A stretch of 64,000 bases of DNA. It comes from Pantoea trifolii. Its GTDB lineage: Bacteria; Pseudomonadota; Gammaproteobacteria; Enterobacterales; Enterobacteriaceae. The translations under genes and the position numbers were made by a program. Shown here piece after piece: positions 17,073 through 27,025 of this stretch. The stretch's first letter is position 1; every line of letters starts with the position of its first letter. The stretch is from NCBI RefSeq assembly GCF_024506435.1, contig NZ_JANIET010000001.1, positions 248,001-312,000 of the forward strand, given 5' to 3'. The notes beneath the pieces are model-generated. The model made no database searches and had not been told where the DNA came from. It was given only the letters and a program-made list of their open reading frames with translations.

Positions 17073-18110
17073 ATGTCCAGCCCCAATACATCCCTAGAAG
17101 CTTTCAACACCCTTGGTCTTGCGATCAATGCTCAAACGCTGACCATCGCTGAAACTCCTGACGCTATTACTCTTGCCTGGAAAAACAGTCAGCAATCAAA
17201 CCTGCCCTTTATCGTATTAGGTGAAGGGAGCAACGTACTGTTTCTGGAAGATTTCAGCGGGTCTGTAGTCGTTAATGCGATTAAAGGCATAACTATCGAA
17301 GAGCATGATGAAGCATGGCATTTACATGTTGGTGCTGGCGAAAATTGGCATGCTTTAGTCGAGCAGATGCTAAAGAAAGGCATTACAGGACTGGAAAACC
17401 TGGCGCTAATTCCCGGCATGGCAGGCTCAGCACCTATTCAAAATATCGGTGCTTATGGTGTCGAATTTAAAGATATCTGTCATTACGTTGACGTTTTACA
17501 TCTTCCAACGCAAAAGATTATTCGTTTGTACCGGGAAGAGTGCCAGTTTGGCTACCGCGATAGTGTTTTCAAACATGCAATGAAGAATGACTATGTCATT
17601 GTTGCAGTGGGATTACGCCTGGCGAAACAGTGGAAACCTGTTCTGACTTATGGCGATCTAACTAAATTAAACCCAGCAACAGTCTGTGCGTGGGATGTAT
17701 TCATTGCTGTTTGTCATATGCGTCAAAGCAAACTGCCTGACCCAAAAATTACAGGCAATGTGGGAAGTTTCTTCAAGAATCCGCTCATCACCGCTGAGCA
17801 TGCAACTGCGCTAGTTAAGCAGTGGCCATCCATTCCTCATTATCCTCAGGTCAGCGGTGAAATGAAATTAGCAGCTGGCTGGTTGATCGACCAATGCGGC
17901 CTTAAAGGCTTTCGTGTTGGCGGTGCCGCAGTTCACCGACAACAGGCTTTGGTACTGATTAATGAAGATCATGCCACTCCACAGGATATTGTCGATTTGG
18001 CGCATCAGGTCAGAAATAGAGTCGGTCAAAAATTTGATGTTTGGCTGGAGCCAGAAGTGCGCTTTATAGGTGCTCGAGGCGAGCGTAACGCCGTTGAGGT
18101 AATTTCATGA
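17073..18110 (+). CDS. murB: UDP-N-acetylenolpyruvoylglucosamine reductase MurB
   Basis: An FAD enzyme that makes UDP-MurNAc in peptidoglycan synthesis using NADPH. 345 aa, type I MurB (E. coli 342). The three catalytic residues align with a +3 offset: Arg162 (GYRDSVF), Ser232 (GNVGSFF) and Glu328 (LEPEVRF), against E. coli Arg159, Ser229 and Glu325. The FAD-binding LGEGSNVLF is near residue 50. It overlaps birA by 4 nt (ATGA). The gene is visibly AT-richer than the fad region (sample lines near 43-48% G+C against about 57% in fadB), a shift that continues through coaA. Confidence 0.96.
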   Translation: MSSPNTSLEAFNTLGLAINAQTLTIAETPDAITLAWKNSQQSNLPFIVLGEGSNVLFLEDFSGSVVVNAIKGITIEEHDEAWHLHVGAGENWHALVEQMLKKGITGLENLALIPGMAGSAPIQNIGAYGVEFKDICHYVDVLHLPTQKIIRLYREECQFGYRDSVFKHAMKNDYVIVAVGLRLAKQWKPVLTYGDLTKLNPATVCAWDVFIAVCHMRQSKLPDPKITGNVGSFFKNPLITAEHATALVKQWPSIPHYPQVSGEMKLAAGWLIDQCGLKGFRVGGAAVHRQQALVLINEDHATPQDIVDLAHQVRNRVGQKFDVWLEPEVRFIGARGERNAVEVIS

Positions 18111-19069
18111 AAGATAATAGCGTGCCGTTAAAGTTGGTGGCATTGGTGGCTGATGGTGAATTTCACTCTGGTGAACAACTGGGCGAAGCACTTGGCATGA
18201 GCCGTGCAGCGATCAATAAACATATACAGACCCTGAAAAGCTGGGGTCTGGATGTCTATACGGTGACGGGTAAAGGCTACAGCTTACCGCAACCTATCCA
18301 GTTACTGGATGAAGAAGTCATTCTATCTCACCTGCATCAACCTAATCTGGCGGTGATTCCTGTTATCGATTCTACCAATCAGTATTTGCTGGATCGGATG
18401 GATAAATTGCCGTCTGGCTATGCGTGCATTGCCGAATATCAGCAAGCAGGGCGCGGACGTCGCGGCCGTAAGTGGTTTTCTCCATTTGGCTCCAACCTGT
18501 ATATGTCCATGTATTGGCGCCTGGAGCAGGGGCCAGCCGCGGCGATGGGCCTGAGTCTGGTGATTGGTATCATCATGGCAGAGGTGATTCAATCATTAGG
18601 TGCGCCGAATGTCCGGGTTAAGTGGCCAAATGACCTCTATCTTAACGATCGTAAACTTGCCGGTATTTTAGTTGAGTTAACCGGTAAAACCGGCGATGCC
18701 GCTCAGATCGTTATAGGTGCGGGCGTCAATTTGCTGATGTGTTCAGAAGGTACGGCGGAAATTAATCAGGGTTGGATTAATCTTCAGGAAGCTGGTGTTG
18801 ATATTGATCGCAACGAGTTGGCTGCAAAGTTGATCAATAGCCTTCGTGAAGCGTTACCCATCTTTGAGCGCGATGGTTTGGCACCTTTTGTCTCTCGCTG
18901 GGAAGCGCTTGATAACTTCATTAATCGCCCAGTAAAGCTACTTATTGGGGATCGTGAGGTATATGGCATTGCGCGTGGTATTGATAAGCAGGGCGGTTTA
19001 TTGCTGGAGCAGGACGGAGTCATTAAATCCTGGGTCGGGGGCGAGATTTCACTGCGCCCAGACAATTAA
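18107..19069 (+). CDS. birA: Bifunctional biotin-protein ligase / biotin operon repressor BirA
   Basis: Activates biotin to biotinyl-5'-AMP, transfers it to AccB and, as the adenylate-bound dimer, represses bioBFCD. 320 aa against 321 in E. coli. The N-terminal winged helix-turn-helix is at about residues 18-46 ([19 protein letters not shown]). The ligase loop GRGRRG is at 115-120 and Lys183 in [12 protein letters not shown], the same numbers as in E. coli. The DNA-binding domain marks it as the regulatory class. Its start overlaps the murB stop, implying translational coupling. Confidence 0.96.
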   Translation: MKDNSVPLKLVALVADGEFHSGEQLGEALGMSRAAINKHIQTLKSWGLDVYTVTGKGYSLPQPIQLLDEEVILSHLHQPNLAVIPVIDSTNQYLLDRMDKLPSGYACIAEYQQAGRGRRGRKWFSPFGSNLYMSMYWRLEQGPAAAMGLSLVIGIIMAEVIQSLGAPNVRVKWPNDLYLNDRKLAGILVELTGKTGDAAQIVIGAGVNLLMCSEGTAEINQGWINLQEAGVDIDRNELAAKLINSLREALPIFERDGLAPFVSRWEALDNFINRPVKLLIGDREVYGIARGIDKQGGLLLEQDGVIKSWVGGEISLRPDN

Positions 19070-19090
19070 TTCATACCAACTAAAAAATAA

Positions 19091-19116
19091 AATGCCCACA
19101 CTCTTTTATGGGCATT
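19091..19116. terminator. Terminator between convergent birA and coaA
   Basis: An 8-bp stem AATGCCCA/TGGGCATT. On the minus strand it is followed by TTATTTTTT, a good U-tract ending coaA transcription; on the plus strand the tail TCATT is weaker. Probably bidirectional. Confidence 0.75.
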
Positions 19117-19128
19117 TCATTAAAAAAA

Positions 19129-20079
19129 CTATTTTCTCAAACGTACACTTTGCACAGCATGATCAGCCGACTTAGTCATAATAAGGCTGGCCCGCTCACG
19201 TGTAGGCAGGATATTTTCCTTTAAATTAAGCCAGTTAATCTCTTTCCAAAGCCCGCGCGCAATATTGAGTGCATCTTCTTCTGGTAATTGCGAATAGTGA
19301 TGGAAATAAGAGTCCGGATCGCTAAACGCGCCCTCACGGAATTTCAAAAATCGATTTACATACCAGCTCTCGAGTAAGGACTCTGGTGCATCGACGTAAA
19401 TTGAAAAATCGACGAAGTCAGACACAAATACGTGATGAGGATCGTGAGGATAGTCCATACCGCTTTGCAGCACATTCAATCCTTCAAGAATAAGAATATC
19501 AGGCTGTTGTACAACCTTATCGCCATCCGGAATGACATCGTAAATCAGATGAGAATAAACCGGCGCTGTCACCTGGCTGGCACCTGATTTTAAATCAGAG
19601 ACGAAGTTAACGAGGCGATGCATATCGTAAGATTGTGGGAACCCTTTTTTCTTCATCAGACCGCGCTCTTTGAGCACGGAATTAGGATGCAAAAAACCAT
19701 CAGTAGTGATCAGTTCTACTTTACGGTGTTCTGGCCAGCGGCTAAGCAGCGCCTGAAGCACACGAGCGGTTGTGCTTTTTCCTACCGCAACGCTGCCGGC
19801 AATACTGATGATATAAGGGATTTTCTGCCCATTAGTGCCAAGGAATTGCTCAAGCACTGCCTGACGACGCAGATTAGAACTGATATAGAAATTAAGCAGA
19901 CGCGAAAGCGGCAGATAAATCTCGGCCACTTCTTCTAATGAAAGGTCTTCATTGATACCACGCAGACGCTCAATTTCACCTTCAGCCAACGTCATTGGTA
20001 CTGAATCGCGCAGTGCTGCCCATTGCTGGCGATTAAACTGCAAATAGGGCGTAGTAAGAGGTGTCGTTTTTTTACTCAT
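19129..20079 (-). CDS. coaA: Pantothenate kinase CoaA (type I)
   Basis: Phosphorylates pantothenate, the committed and CoA-inhibited step of coenzyme A synthesis. The P-loop GSVAVGKS is at residues 95-102 with Lys101, exactly as in E. coli, which supports the ATG at 20079 (316 aa). An ATG at 20085 in frame would add two residues. Neither start has a strong Shine-Dalgarno. The family block [10 protein letters not shown] follows the P-loop and [12 protein letters not shown] is in the C-terminal half. Convergent with birA, as in E. coli. Confidence 0.95.
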   Translation of the reverse strand: MSKKTTPLTTPYLQFNRQQWAALRDSVPMTLAEGEIERLRGINEDLSLEEVAEIYLPLSRLLNFYISSNLRRQAVLEQFLGTNGQKIPYIISIAGSVAVGKSTTARVLQALLSRWPEHRKVELITTDGFLHPNSVLKERGLMKKKGFPQSYDMHRLVNFVSDLKSGASQVTAPVYSHLIYDVIPDGDKVVQQPDILILEGLNVLQSGMDYPHDPHHVFVSDFVDFSIYVDAPESLLESWYVNRFLKFREGAFSDPDSYFHHYSQLPEEDALNIARGLWKEINWLNLKENILPTRERASLIMTKSADHAVQSVRLRK

Positions 20080-20243
20080 AAGCATGCATTTGAGTGCAAA
20101 TTCTGATTAATCAACACCTTGCTGCATTAGGCAAACAACGATGTATCAAACTCAATTGCACATCACAGGGGTAATTAACGAGAACAATGGGCAGGAGGGT
20201 AACACCAGTGTGACTTTAAAAAGAAGTAAAATGATAAATAGGA

Positions 20244-20263
20244 GCACGCTTTCGCAAGCGTGC
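20244..20263. other. Short perfect hairpin downstream of the GNAT gene
   Basis: GCACGCTT-TCGC-AAGCGTGC, an 8-bp stem in the 202-bp gap between coaA and the acetyltransferase gene. Neither side carries an immediate U-run (plus strand CCGCATTTTTC after the stem), so it may be a weak terminator or an mRNA 3'-end structure. Confidence 0.5.
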
Positions 20264-20281
20264 CCGCATTTTTCTTGTCGG

Positions 20282-20839
20282 TCAGTAGCTTGTCACTACA
20301 TTTTCTGCTGGGCGGGCGCGCAGACGTTTATAGTAAATCGCGCCGGGATGAGGATGCCCATCTGCGCATAATGCATAGTCGGGCAATTCCCCTAAATAGT
20401 GGTAGCCATGCGAACGGTAGAAATTTTCTGCCACAGAACCCGCAATGACATCCAAATAAAGCAGACCACGTTGATAGCTTTCTGCCTTGTGCTCAAGCGT
20501 CTGTATTAATCTACGCCCGATCCCTTCTCGTTGAGCGCTGGAATGAACGAGCAGCTGTAAAACCTCCGCGCGATTTTGTCCATTTGGGCGCTGACAAATG
20601 TTGAGCTGTATGCTTCCCACCACAACCGAGTCGATGATAGCGATCCATAACAGCAGCTCATGGTGTGCCATTTGGTTGCGCAAGCTATGAAAATAACGCT
20701 CGGCATCCTGATACTGTTGCATCTTTTGCGAATGTTGGAATGCCGAAGTCATATTGTTTTTTACCGCGTCTATCATCAGGGCAGCCAAAGCCTCGCGATA
20801 ACGGGGTAATGTTTCTGCAGTAATCTGAACAATATTCAT
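20282..20839 (-). CDS. GNAT-family N-acetyltransferase, substrate unknown
   Basis: 185 aa. The acetyl-CoA-binding motif A is visible as LQLLVHSSAQREGIGRRLIQ, with the pyrophosphate loop QREGIG. Motif B, AENFYRSHGYHYLGE, follows with the usual FYxxxGY tyrosines. The ATG at 20839 has GGAG 8 nt upstream; an in-frame GTG at 20848 is too close to that site. I cannot name the substrate. E. coli has no such gene between coaA and thrU, so it is an accessory gene in a conserved block. It reads away from the tRNA operon, sharing its 319-bp upstream region. Confidence 0.85.
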   Translation of the reverse strand: MNIVQITAETLPRYREALAALMIDAVKNNMTSAFQHSQKMQQYQDAERYFHSLRNQMAHHELLLWIAIIDSVVVGSIQLNICQRPNGQNRAEVLQLLVHSSAQREGIGRRLIQTLEHKAESYQRGLLYLDVIAGSVAENFYRSHGYHYLGELPDYALCADGHPHPGAIYYKRLRARPAENVVTSY

Positions 20840-20848
20840 ACGACACAC

Positions 20849-21124
20849 TCCATTTAATGACCCGATTTAATAGATAAGCAAAATGCGGGCCAGCCGAAAA
20901 AATGGCTGTGGAGGAGGTTTTCACAAAAAAAGTCTAAAATTTGCACAGGAGAAAGGCAGTGCGCTTCAAATATGTGCATTGGCAATGATGTTGATACAGA
21001 GAAAATCAATCGACAGAGTGATGTAAAAATGGACATGTTTTGGATGATTTTACTGCATGAGATAGCTAATTTGAGATGATTTGCACAAATAGTAAGCGAT
21101 AGAACAATTTTGGCGATTTTTTTG
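20849..21124. other. AT-rich intergenic region between GNAT gene and tRNA operon
   Basis: No open reading frame with a convincing start or homology. AT-rich and probably holding the divergent promoter of the acetyltransferase gene and upstream (UP/Fis-type) sequences of the tRNA promoter. I could not assign individual sites. Confidence 0.4.
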
Positions 21125-21153
21125 TTGCATCCTTCTTCGGGTCTTCCTAGAAT
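21125..21153 (+). promoter_or_regulatory. Promoter of the thrU-tyrU-glyT-thrT-tufB operon
   Basis: TTGCAT (21125-21130), 17-nt spacer, TAGAAT (21148-21153), then the GC-rich discriminator GCGCTCC typical of stringently controlled stable-RNA promoters. The first tRNA begins 14 nt after the -10. Confidence 0.85.
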
Positions 21154-21167
21154 GCGCTCCACTTGAT

Positions 21168-21243
<76 letters not shown>

Positions 21244-21250
21244 TCAAGTA

Positions 21251-21335
<85 letters not shown>

Positions 21336-21354
21336 TCTCAACCTCCTGGTTGGG

Positions 21355-21489
21355 CATCAGATAAAGTCTTTATCTGATGGGTGAGTTCTTCATCTCTCAC
21401 CTTCGAATTTCAGATTGCGCATTAGCGTAATCAAAGTTGGTCAGAAACTCTGACCGGCTCGAATAATAGAAGGTCTTCTTTTATTATTC
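21355..21489 (+). other. Processing stem-loops in the tyrU-glyT spacer
   Basis: The 192-nt spacer can fold into four consecutive hairpins: CATCAGATAAA/TTTATCTGATG (21355-21379, 11 bp), GGTGAG/CTCACC (21379-21402), GGTCAGA/TCTGACC (21439-21455), and GAATAATAGAAG with CTTC...TATTATTC (21461-21489). They are probably signals for processing the polycistronic tRNA-tufB transcript. Confidence 0.6.
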
Positions 21490-21527
21490 ATAAGCTACAG
21501 AAAGAACAGGTAGCCGAGTTCCAGGAT

Positions 21528-21602
<75 letters not shown>

Positions 21603-21607
21603 GATGT

Positions 21608-21683
21608 GCTGATATGGCTCAGTTGGTAGAGCGCACCCTTGGTAAGGGTGAGGTCCCCAGTTCGACTCTGGGTATCAGCACCA
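21608..21683 (+). tRNA. thrT: tRNA-Thr (GGU)
   Basis: 76 nt, anticodon GGT in CCTTGGTAAG, acceptor GCTGATA/TATCAGC, encoded CCA. It lies 5 nt after glyT and 107 nt before tufB. Confidence 0.97.
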
Positions 21684-21790
21684 CTTCCTTTATCTCTCTC
21701 CTGATTCTCTCTCTGTAAACCAAACAGTCAGGCCTTGCCTGGTTGATATGACGATATCTTCGATATATCCGTGTCTTAGAGGGACTAGCG

Positions 21791-22975
21791 ATGGCTAAAG
21801 AGCAATTTCAGCGTAACAAACTGCACGTAAACGTCGGCACCATCGGTCACGTTGACCATGGTAAAACCACTCTGACTGCAGCAATCACCACCGTTCTGGC
21901 TAAAACCTACGGCGGTAAGGCAAGCAAATTCGACGAGATCGATAAAGCGCCAGAAGAGAAAGCACGTGGCATCACCATCAACACCTCTCACGTTGAATAT
22001 GAAACCCCGACTCGCCACTATGCGCACGTTGACTGCCCAGGCCACGCCGACTATGTGAAAAACATGATCACCGGTGCTGCGCAGATGGACGGCGCGATCC
22101 TGGTTGTTGCTGCGACTGATGGCCCTATGCCACAGACTCGTGAGCACATCCTGCTGGGTCGTCAGGTTGGCGTTCCTTACATCATCGTGTTCCTGAACAA
22201 GTGCGACATGGTTGATGATGAAGAGCTGCTGGAACTGGTTGAGATGGAAGTACGTGACCTGCTGTCAGCATATGACTTCCCAGGCGACGACACTCCAATC
22301 GTTCGTGGTTCTGCTCTGAAAGCGCTGGAAGGCGAAGCTGAGTGGGAAGCTAAAATCATTGAGCTGGCTGAGCATCTGGATACTTATATCCCAGAGCCAG
22401 TTCGTGCAATCGACATGCCGTTCCTGCTGCCAATCGAAGACGTATTCTCAATCTCTGGCCGTGGTACTGTTGTTACCGGTCGTGTTGAGCGCGGTATCGT
22501 TAAAGTGGGCGACGAAGTTGAAGTTGTTGGCCTTAAAGATACAGTGAAATCAACCTGTACTGGCGTTGAAATGTTCCGCAAACTGCTGGACCAGGGTCAG
22601 GCAGGCGAGAACTGTGGTGTTCTGCTGCGTGGTATCAAGCGTGAAGACATCGAGCGTGGCCAGGTTCTGGCTAAGCCGGGTTCAATCAAGCCACACACCC
22701 AGTTCACTTCAGAAGTTTACGTTCTGTCTAAAGATGAAGGCGGCCGTCATACTCCGTTCTTCAAAGGCTACCGTCCTCAGTTCTACTTCCGTACTACTGA
22801 CGTGACCGGTGACGTTCAGCTGCCAGAAGGCGTTGAGATGGTAATGCCAGGCGACAACGTAAAAATGACCGTAACTTTGATCAAGCCAATCGCTATGGAT
22901 CAGGGTCTGCGTTTCGCAATCCGTGAAGGCGGCCGTACTGTTGGTGCGGGTGTTGTTGCTGAAATTATCGCTTAA
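21791..22975 (+). CDS. tufB: Elongation factor Tu
   Basis: GTPase that delivers aminoacyl-tRNA to the ribosome. 394 aa. G1 GHVDHGKT at residues 19-26, G3 DCPGH near 81 and G4 NKCD near 136; domains 2 and 3 follow. GAGGG lies 7 nt before the ATG. Codon use is strongly biased, as expected for a highly expressed gene. Placement after four tRNAs makes this the tufB copy; a tufA copy near rpsG-fusA is expected outside the window. Confidence 0.97.
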   Translation: MAKEQFQRNKLHVNVGTIGHVDHGKTTLTAAITTVLAKTYGGKASKFDEIDKAPEEKARGITINTSHVEYETPTRHYAHVDCPGHADYVKNMITGAAQMDGAILVVAATDGPMPQTREHILLGRQVGVPYIIVFLNKCDMVDDEELLELVEMEVRDLLSAYDFPGDDTPIVRGSALKALEGEAEWEAKIIELAEHLDTYIPEPVRAIDMPFLLPIEDVFSISGRGTVVTGRVERGIVKVGDEVEVVGLKDTVKSTCTGVEMFRKLLDQGQAGENCGVLLRGIKREDIERGQVLAKPGSIKPHTQFTSEVYVLSKDEGGRHTPFFKGYRPQFYFRTTDVTGDVQLPEGVEMVMPGDNVKMTVTLIKPIAMDQGLRFAIREGGRTVGAGVVAEIIA

Positions 22976-23005
22976 TTGCGATAACATTTGACGCAATGCA
23001 CAAGG

Positions 23006-23031
23006 AAAGGGCATCATTTGATGCCCTTTTT
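23006..23031 (+). terminator. Terminator after tufB
   Basis: AAAGGGCAT/ATGCCCTTT stem with CATTTG loop, then TT. It lies 30 nt after the tufB stop and separates the tRNA-tufB operon from secE-nusG. Confidence 0.88.
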
Positions 23032-23202
23032 GCACGCTGTTACATAGAACCTGGCTCATCAGTGATTTTCAATCATAATCATTGTTGAGACAGGCTCTGT
23101 TTCACGGCGTTGGATACCGAGTTACGCTCAAAAGCTCATTCGGTTTGGATGCCTCGCTCTGCGGGGCAGAATAGTTTCTGAATTATTGTGGCAGGTTGGT
23201 TT

Positions 23203-23586
23203 ATGAGTGCGAATACCGAAGCTCAAGGAAGCGGGCGCGGCCTTGAAGCGATGAAATGGGTAGTTGTGATCGCATTGCTCCTGGTAGCAATTGTCGGCAA
23301 CTATATTTATCGCGATGTAACTCTGCCGCTGCGTGCGCTGGCTGTAGTAGTGCTGATTGCTGCAGCAGGCGGCATCGCACTGCTGACAATCAAAGGCAAA
23401 GCGACTGTGGCATTTGCCCGTGAAGCAAGAACCGAAATGCGTAAGGTCATTTGGCCAACTCGCCAGGAAACATTGCACACCACGTTAATCGTTGCCGCGG
23501 TAACTGCCGTGATGTCACTGATTTTGTGGGGGCTGGATGGTATTCTGGTCCGTCTGGTATCGTTTATCACTGGCCTGAGGTTCTGA
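23203..23586 (+). CDS. secE: Preprotein translocase subunit SecE
   Basis: Essential inner-membrane subunit of the SecYEG channel. 127 aa, with three transmembrane segments as in E. coli (about residues 18-37, 45-63 and 93-115). The conserved cytoplasmic stretch [14 protein letters not shown] precedes the last one. The ATG at 23203 gives [11 protein letters not shown], the E. coli N-terminus; an upstream start at 23188 would add five unmatched residues. nusG begins 1 bp after its stop. Confidence 0.96.
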   Translation: MSANTEAQGSGRGLEAMKWVVVIALLLVAIVGNYIYRDVTLPLRALAVVVLIAAAGGIALLTIKGKATVAFAREARTEMRKVIWPTRQETLHTTLIVAAVTAVMSLILWGLDGILVRLVSFITGLRF

Positions 23587-23587
23587 G

Positions 23588-24133
23588 ATGTCTGAAGCTC
23601 CAAAAAAACGCTGGTACGTCGTTCAGGCGTTCTCCGGTTTTGAAGCTCGCGTAGCTAAATCGCTGCACGAGCATATCAAACTGCACAACATGGAAGAGCT
23701 TTTTGGCGAAGTCATGGTGCCGACTGAAGAAGTCGTCGAGATCCGTGGTGGCCAACGTCGCAAAAGCGAACGTAAATTCTTTCCTGGCTACGTATTGGTC
23801 CAGATGGTAATGAATGACGCCAGCTGGCACTTGGTACGCAGTGTACCGCGTGTGATGGGCTTTATCGGCGGAACGTCCGATCGTCCTGCGCCAATCAGTG
23901 ATAAAGAAGTTGATGCGATTATGAACCGCCTGCAGCAGGTTGGTGATAAGCCGCGTCCAAAAACGCTGTTCGAGCCAGGCGAAATGGTGCGCGTCAGCGA
24001 CGGTCCGTTTGCCGATTTCAACGGTGTGGTCGAAGAAGTGGACTACGAGAAGAGCCGCTTGAAAGTTTCTGTTTCCATCTTTGGCCGTGCAACGCCAGTG
24101 GAACTCGACTTCGCTCAGGTGGAAAAAGCTTAA
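23588..24133 (+). CDS. nusG: Transcription termination/antitermination protein NusG
   Basis: Binds RNA polymerase through its NGN domain and Rho or ribosomal protein S10 through its KOW domain, coupling transcription to translation and Rho termination. 181 aa, as in E. coli. NGN block [16 protein letters not shown] at the N-terminus; KOW motif [22 protein letters not shown] near residue 127-148. It is the housekeeping paralogue of the RfaH encoded at 158-646. Confidence 0.97.
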   Translation: MSEAPKKRWYVVQAFSGFEARVAKSLHEHIKLHNMEELFGEVMVPTEEVVEIRGGQRRKSERKFFPGYVLVQMVMNDASWHLVRSVPRVMGFIGGTSDRPAPISDKEVDAIMNRLQQVGDKPRPKTLFEPGEMVRVSDGPFADFNGVVEEVDYEKSRLKVSVSIFGRATPVELDFAQVEKA

Positions 24134-24156
24134 CCCTATTGTTCACTTTTTAGCTC

Positions 24157-24200
24157 TTGCGGAAGGCGCGAAATTTACCTATAATTTCGCGCCTTTTGTT
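24157..24200 (+). promoter_or_regulatory. rplKA promoter nested in the nusG terminator hairpin
   Basis: Promoter: TTGCGG (24157-24162), 17-nt spacer, TATAAT (24180-24185). Overlapping it, GGCGCGAAATT (24165-24175) pairs with AATTTCGCGCC (24183-24193) and is followed by TTTTGTTTTT, a strong intrinsic terminator for secE-nusG. The -10 lies in the loop and 3' arm, so the new transcript starts just past the hairpin. Confidence 0.8.
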
Positions 24201-24235
24201 TTTATGCGCTGCTATTAGCGTGTAAATCGTTATCA

Positions 24236-25418
<1,183 letters not shown>

Positions 25419-25425
25419 TTGCTGC

Positions 25426-25466
25426 TTGTAACGGGCGAAAAATTCATCTAGAATCTTACGCCCGTT
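25426..25466 (+). promoter_or_regulatory. rplJL-rpoBC promoter inside an inverted repeat
   Basis: TTGTAA (25426-25431), 17-nt spacer, TAGAAT (25449-25454). The promoter is enclosed by AACGGGCG (25430-25437) and CGCCCGTT (25459-25466), a hairpin that may end rplKA transcription; a T-run is missing (GTTCTGGTTGTTAA). This corresponds to the E. coli L10 promoter. Confidence 0.75.
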
Positions 25467-25619
25467 GTTCTGGTTGTTAACGCAATTCAGAACCCAGATT
25501 CAAAGTGAGTGAATGACAAAGTCTAAACGCTTAGTTATTCAATCGCTTAGGTTGGAGCCAGGCCTTATCCTGGCCTCCGTCCGAGACCGCAGGAGCAGAA
25601 TATTTTCGGATATCTTGCT

Positions 25620-25766
25620 TAATACCCTGCGTAGACGGTGACAGAACCAAAAAGAATTTTTTCTTCGCTGGATTCTGCTCACCGTGTAATAGCGCTTATC
25701 GCCTTCGGGTGAATGAGTGAAGTGAGTTCCGGGAAATTATTCCCGGCCAATCCAGGAGCAAAGCTA
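25620..25766 (+). promoter_or_regulatory. rplJ leader with L10-(L12)4 binding site
   Basis: The long leader (348 bp from rplA to rplJ) holds the conserved structured block: CCCTGCGTAGACGGTGACAG, a stem formed by AGAATTTTTTCTTC-type sequence with GAATTCTGCTCACCG-type sequence, and the hairpin CGCTTATCGCCTTCGGGTGA before GAGTGAAGTGAGTTCC. In E. coli the L10-L12 complex binds this region and represses translation of rplJ and rplL. Similarity to the remembered E. coli leader is high. Confidence 0.7.
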
Positions 25767-26264
25767 ATGGCATTAAATCTTCAAGGCAAACAAGCGATTG
25801 TTGCTGAAGTTAGCGAAGTAGCCAAAGGCGCGCTTTCAGCGGTTGTTGCGGATTCCCGCGGCGTAACCGTTGATAAAATGACCGAACTGCGTAAAGCAGG
25901 TCGTGAAGCTGGCGTTTACATGCGTGTTGTTCGTAACACCCTGCTGCGCCGCGTCGTTGAAGGTACTCCTTTCGAGTGCCTGAAAGACACGTTTGTTGGT
26001 CCGACCCTGATTGCATACTCTTTGGAACACCCGGGCGCTGCTGCTCGTCTGTTCAAAGATTTCGCTAAAGCGAATGCAAAATTTGAGGTCAAAGCTGCAG
26101 CCTTTGAAGGTGAGCTGATCACGGCGGCCAATATTGACCGTCTGGCAACTCTGCCGACTTACGAAGAAGCACTGGCACGTCTGATGTCGACCATGAAAGA
26201 AGCCGCTGCTGGCAAACTGGTCCGTACTCTGGCTGCTGTGCGCGATGCAAAAGAAGCGGCTTAA
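25767..26264 (+). CDS. rplJ: 50S ribosomal protein L10
   Basis: Base of the L7/L12 stalk and, with L12, autogenous repressor of the operon. 165 aa, as in E. coli. The ATG at 25767 ([20 protein letters not shown]) has AGGAG 8 nt upstream; the frame stays open upstream through the regulatory leader but that part has no homology. C-terminal helix for L12 dimers: [19 protein letters not shown]. Confidence 0.97.
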   Translation: MALNLQGKQAIVAEVSEVAKGALSAVVADSRGVTVDKMTELRKAGREAGVYMRVVRNTLLRRVVEGTPFECLKDTFVGPTLIAYSLEHPGAAARLFKDFAKANAKFEVKAAAFEGELITAANIDRLATLPTYEEALARLMSTMKEAAAGKLVRTLAAVRDAKEAA

Positions 26265-26330
26265 GGCCAAATTCTTTTCCTTCGTGCTTGCTAACGTATA
26301 AACTTTTTCTGATTTTTAGGAACAATCGAT

Positions 26331-26693
26331 ATGTCTATCACTAAAGACCAAATTCTGGAAGCTGTTGCCGCTATGTCCGTAATGGAAGTAGTTGAGCTGG
26401 TTTCTGCTATGGAAGAAAAATTCGGCGTTTCTGCTGCTGCTGCTGTAGCTGTTGCTGCTGGCCCAGCTGAAGCTGTTGAAGAGAAAACTGAATTCGACGT
26501 AATTCTGAAAGCTGCTGGCGCTAACAAAGTCGCAGTAATCAAAGCGGTACGTACTGCAACTGGCCTGGGCTTGAAAGAAGCTAAAGACCTGGTTGAAGCT
26601 ACTGGCGCAATCAAAGAAGGCATCAGCAAAGATGACGCAGCTGCTCTGGAAGCACTGCTGAAAGAAGCTGGCGCTGACGTTGAAGTTAAGTAA
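26331..26693 (+). CDS. rplL: 50S ribosomal protein L7/L12
   Basis: Multicopy acidic stalk protein that recruits translational GTPases. 120 aa (E. coli 121 with Met). N-terminal dimerisation region, alanine/valine-rich hinge ([20 protein letters not shown]) and C-terminal domain [24 protein letters not shown] lies upstream of the ATG. The 66-nt gap from rplJ is normal. Confidence 0.97.
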   Translation: MSITKDQILEAVAAMSVMEVVELVSAMEEKFGVSAAAAVAVAAGPAEAVEEKTEFDVILKAAGANKVAVIKAVRTATGLGLKEAKDLVEATGAIKEGISKDDAAALEALLKEAGADVEVK

Positions 26694-26733
26694 GACAACC
26701 TTCGGGTTGCAGCCTGAGTTACATTAGGCTGAT

Positions 26734-26765
26734 GGCTGGTGACTGTTTAGGTCACCAGCCTTTTT
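26734..26765 (+). terminator. Attenuator between rplL and rpoB
   Basis: GGCTGGTGAC/GTCACCAGCC, 10-bp stem with TGTTTAG loop, then TTTTTG. In E. coli the terminator at this position stops most, not all, transcripts and sets the ratio of ribosomal proteins to RNA polymerase; the same role is inferred here. Confidence 0.88.
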
Positions 26766-27025
26766 GCGCTACAGGGGAATGATGGCGTTTCGCACTGTTT
26801 GTCCGTCATTCCTCTTCAATATCTTTTTCTATCGACGCCTTAATATATCGCTCTCCTGCAAAGGTTCCCTGCCTAAGCAACGGCGATGAAATGATTTAAG
26901 AGTGATAGAAAGATGTATTGCATGGGGTGCTGCGCATCGCATGAAAAACAAAAAATAGTGTTGCATGAACTGTCCTTTTCAGGACGGACAGCGTGGTTCG
27001 ACATGTCAGCTAGCTGAGGAACCCC
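26766..27025 (+). other. rplL-rpoB intergenic leader
   Basis: 260 bp with no coding content. It includes CTGTCC-TTTTCA-GGACGGACAG (about 26971-26992), a hairpin 30-odd nt before the rpoB ATG, and AT-rich sequence. In E. coli this interval contains an RNase III cleavage stem; I could not pair the equivalent arms with certainty. GAGGA lies 5 nt before the rpoB start. Confidence 0.45.
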
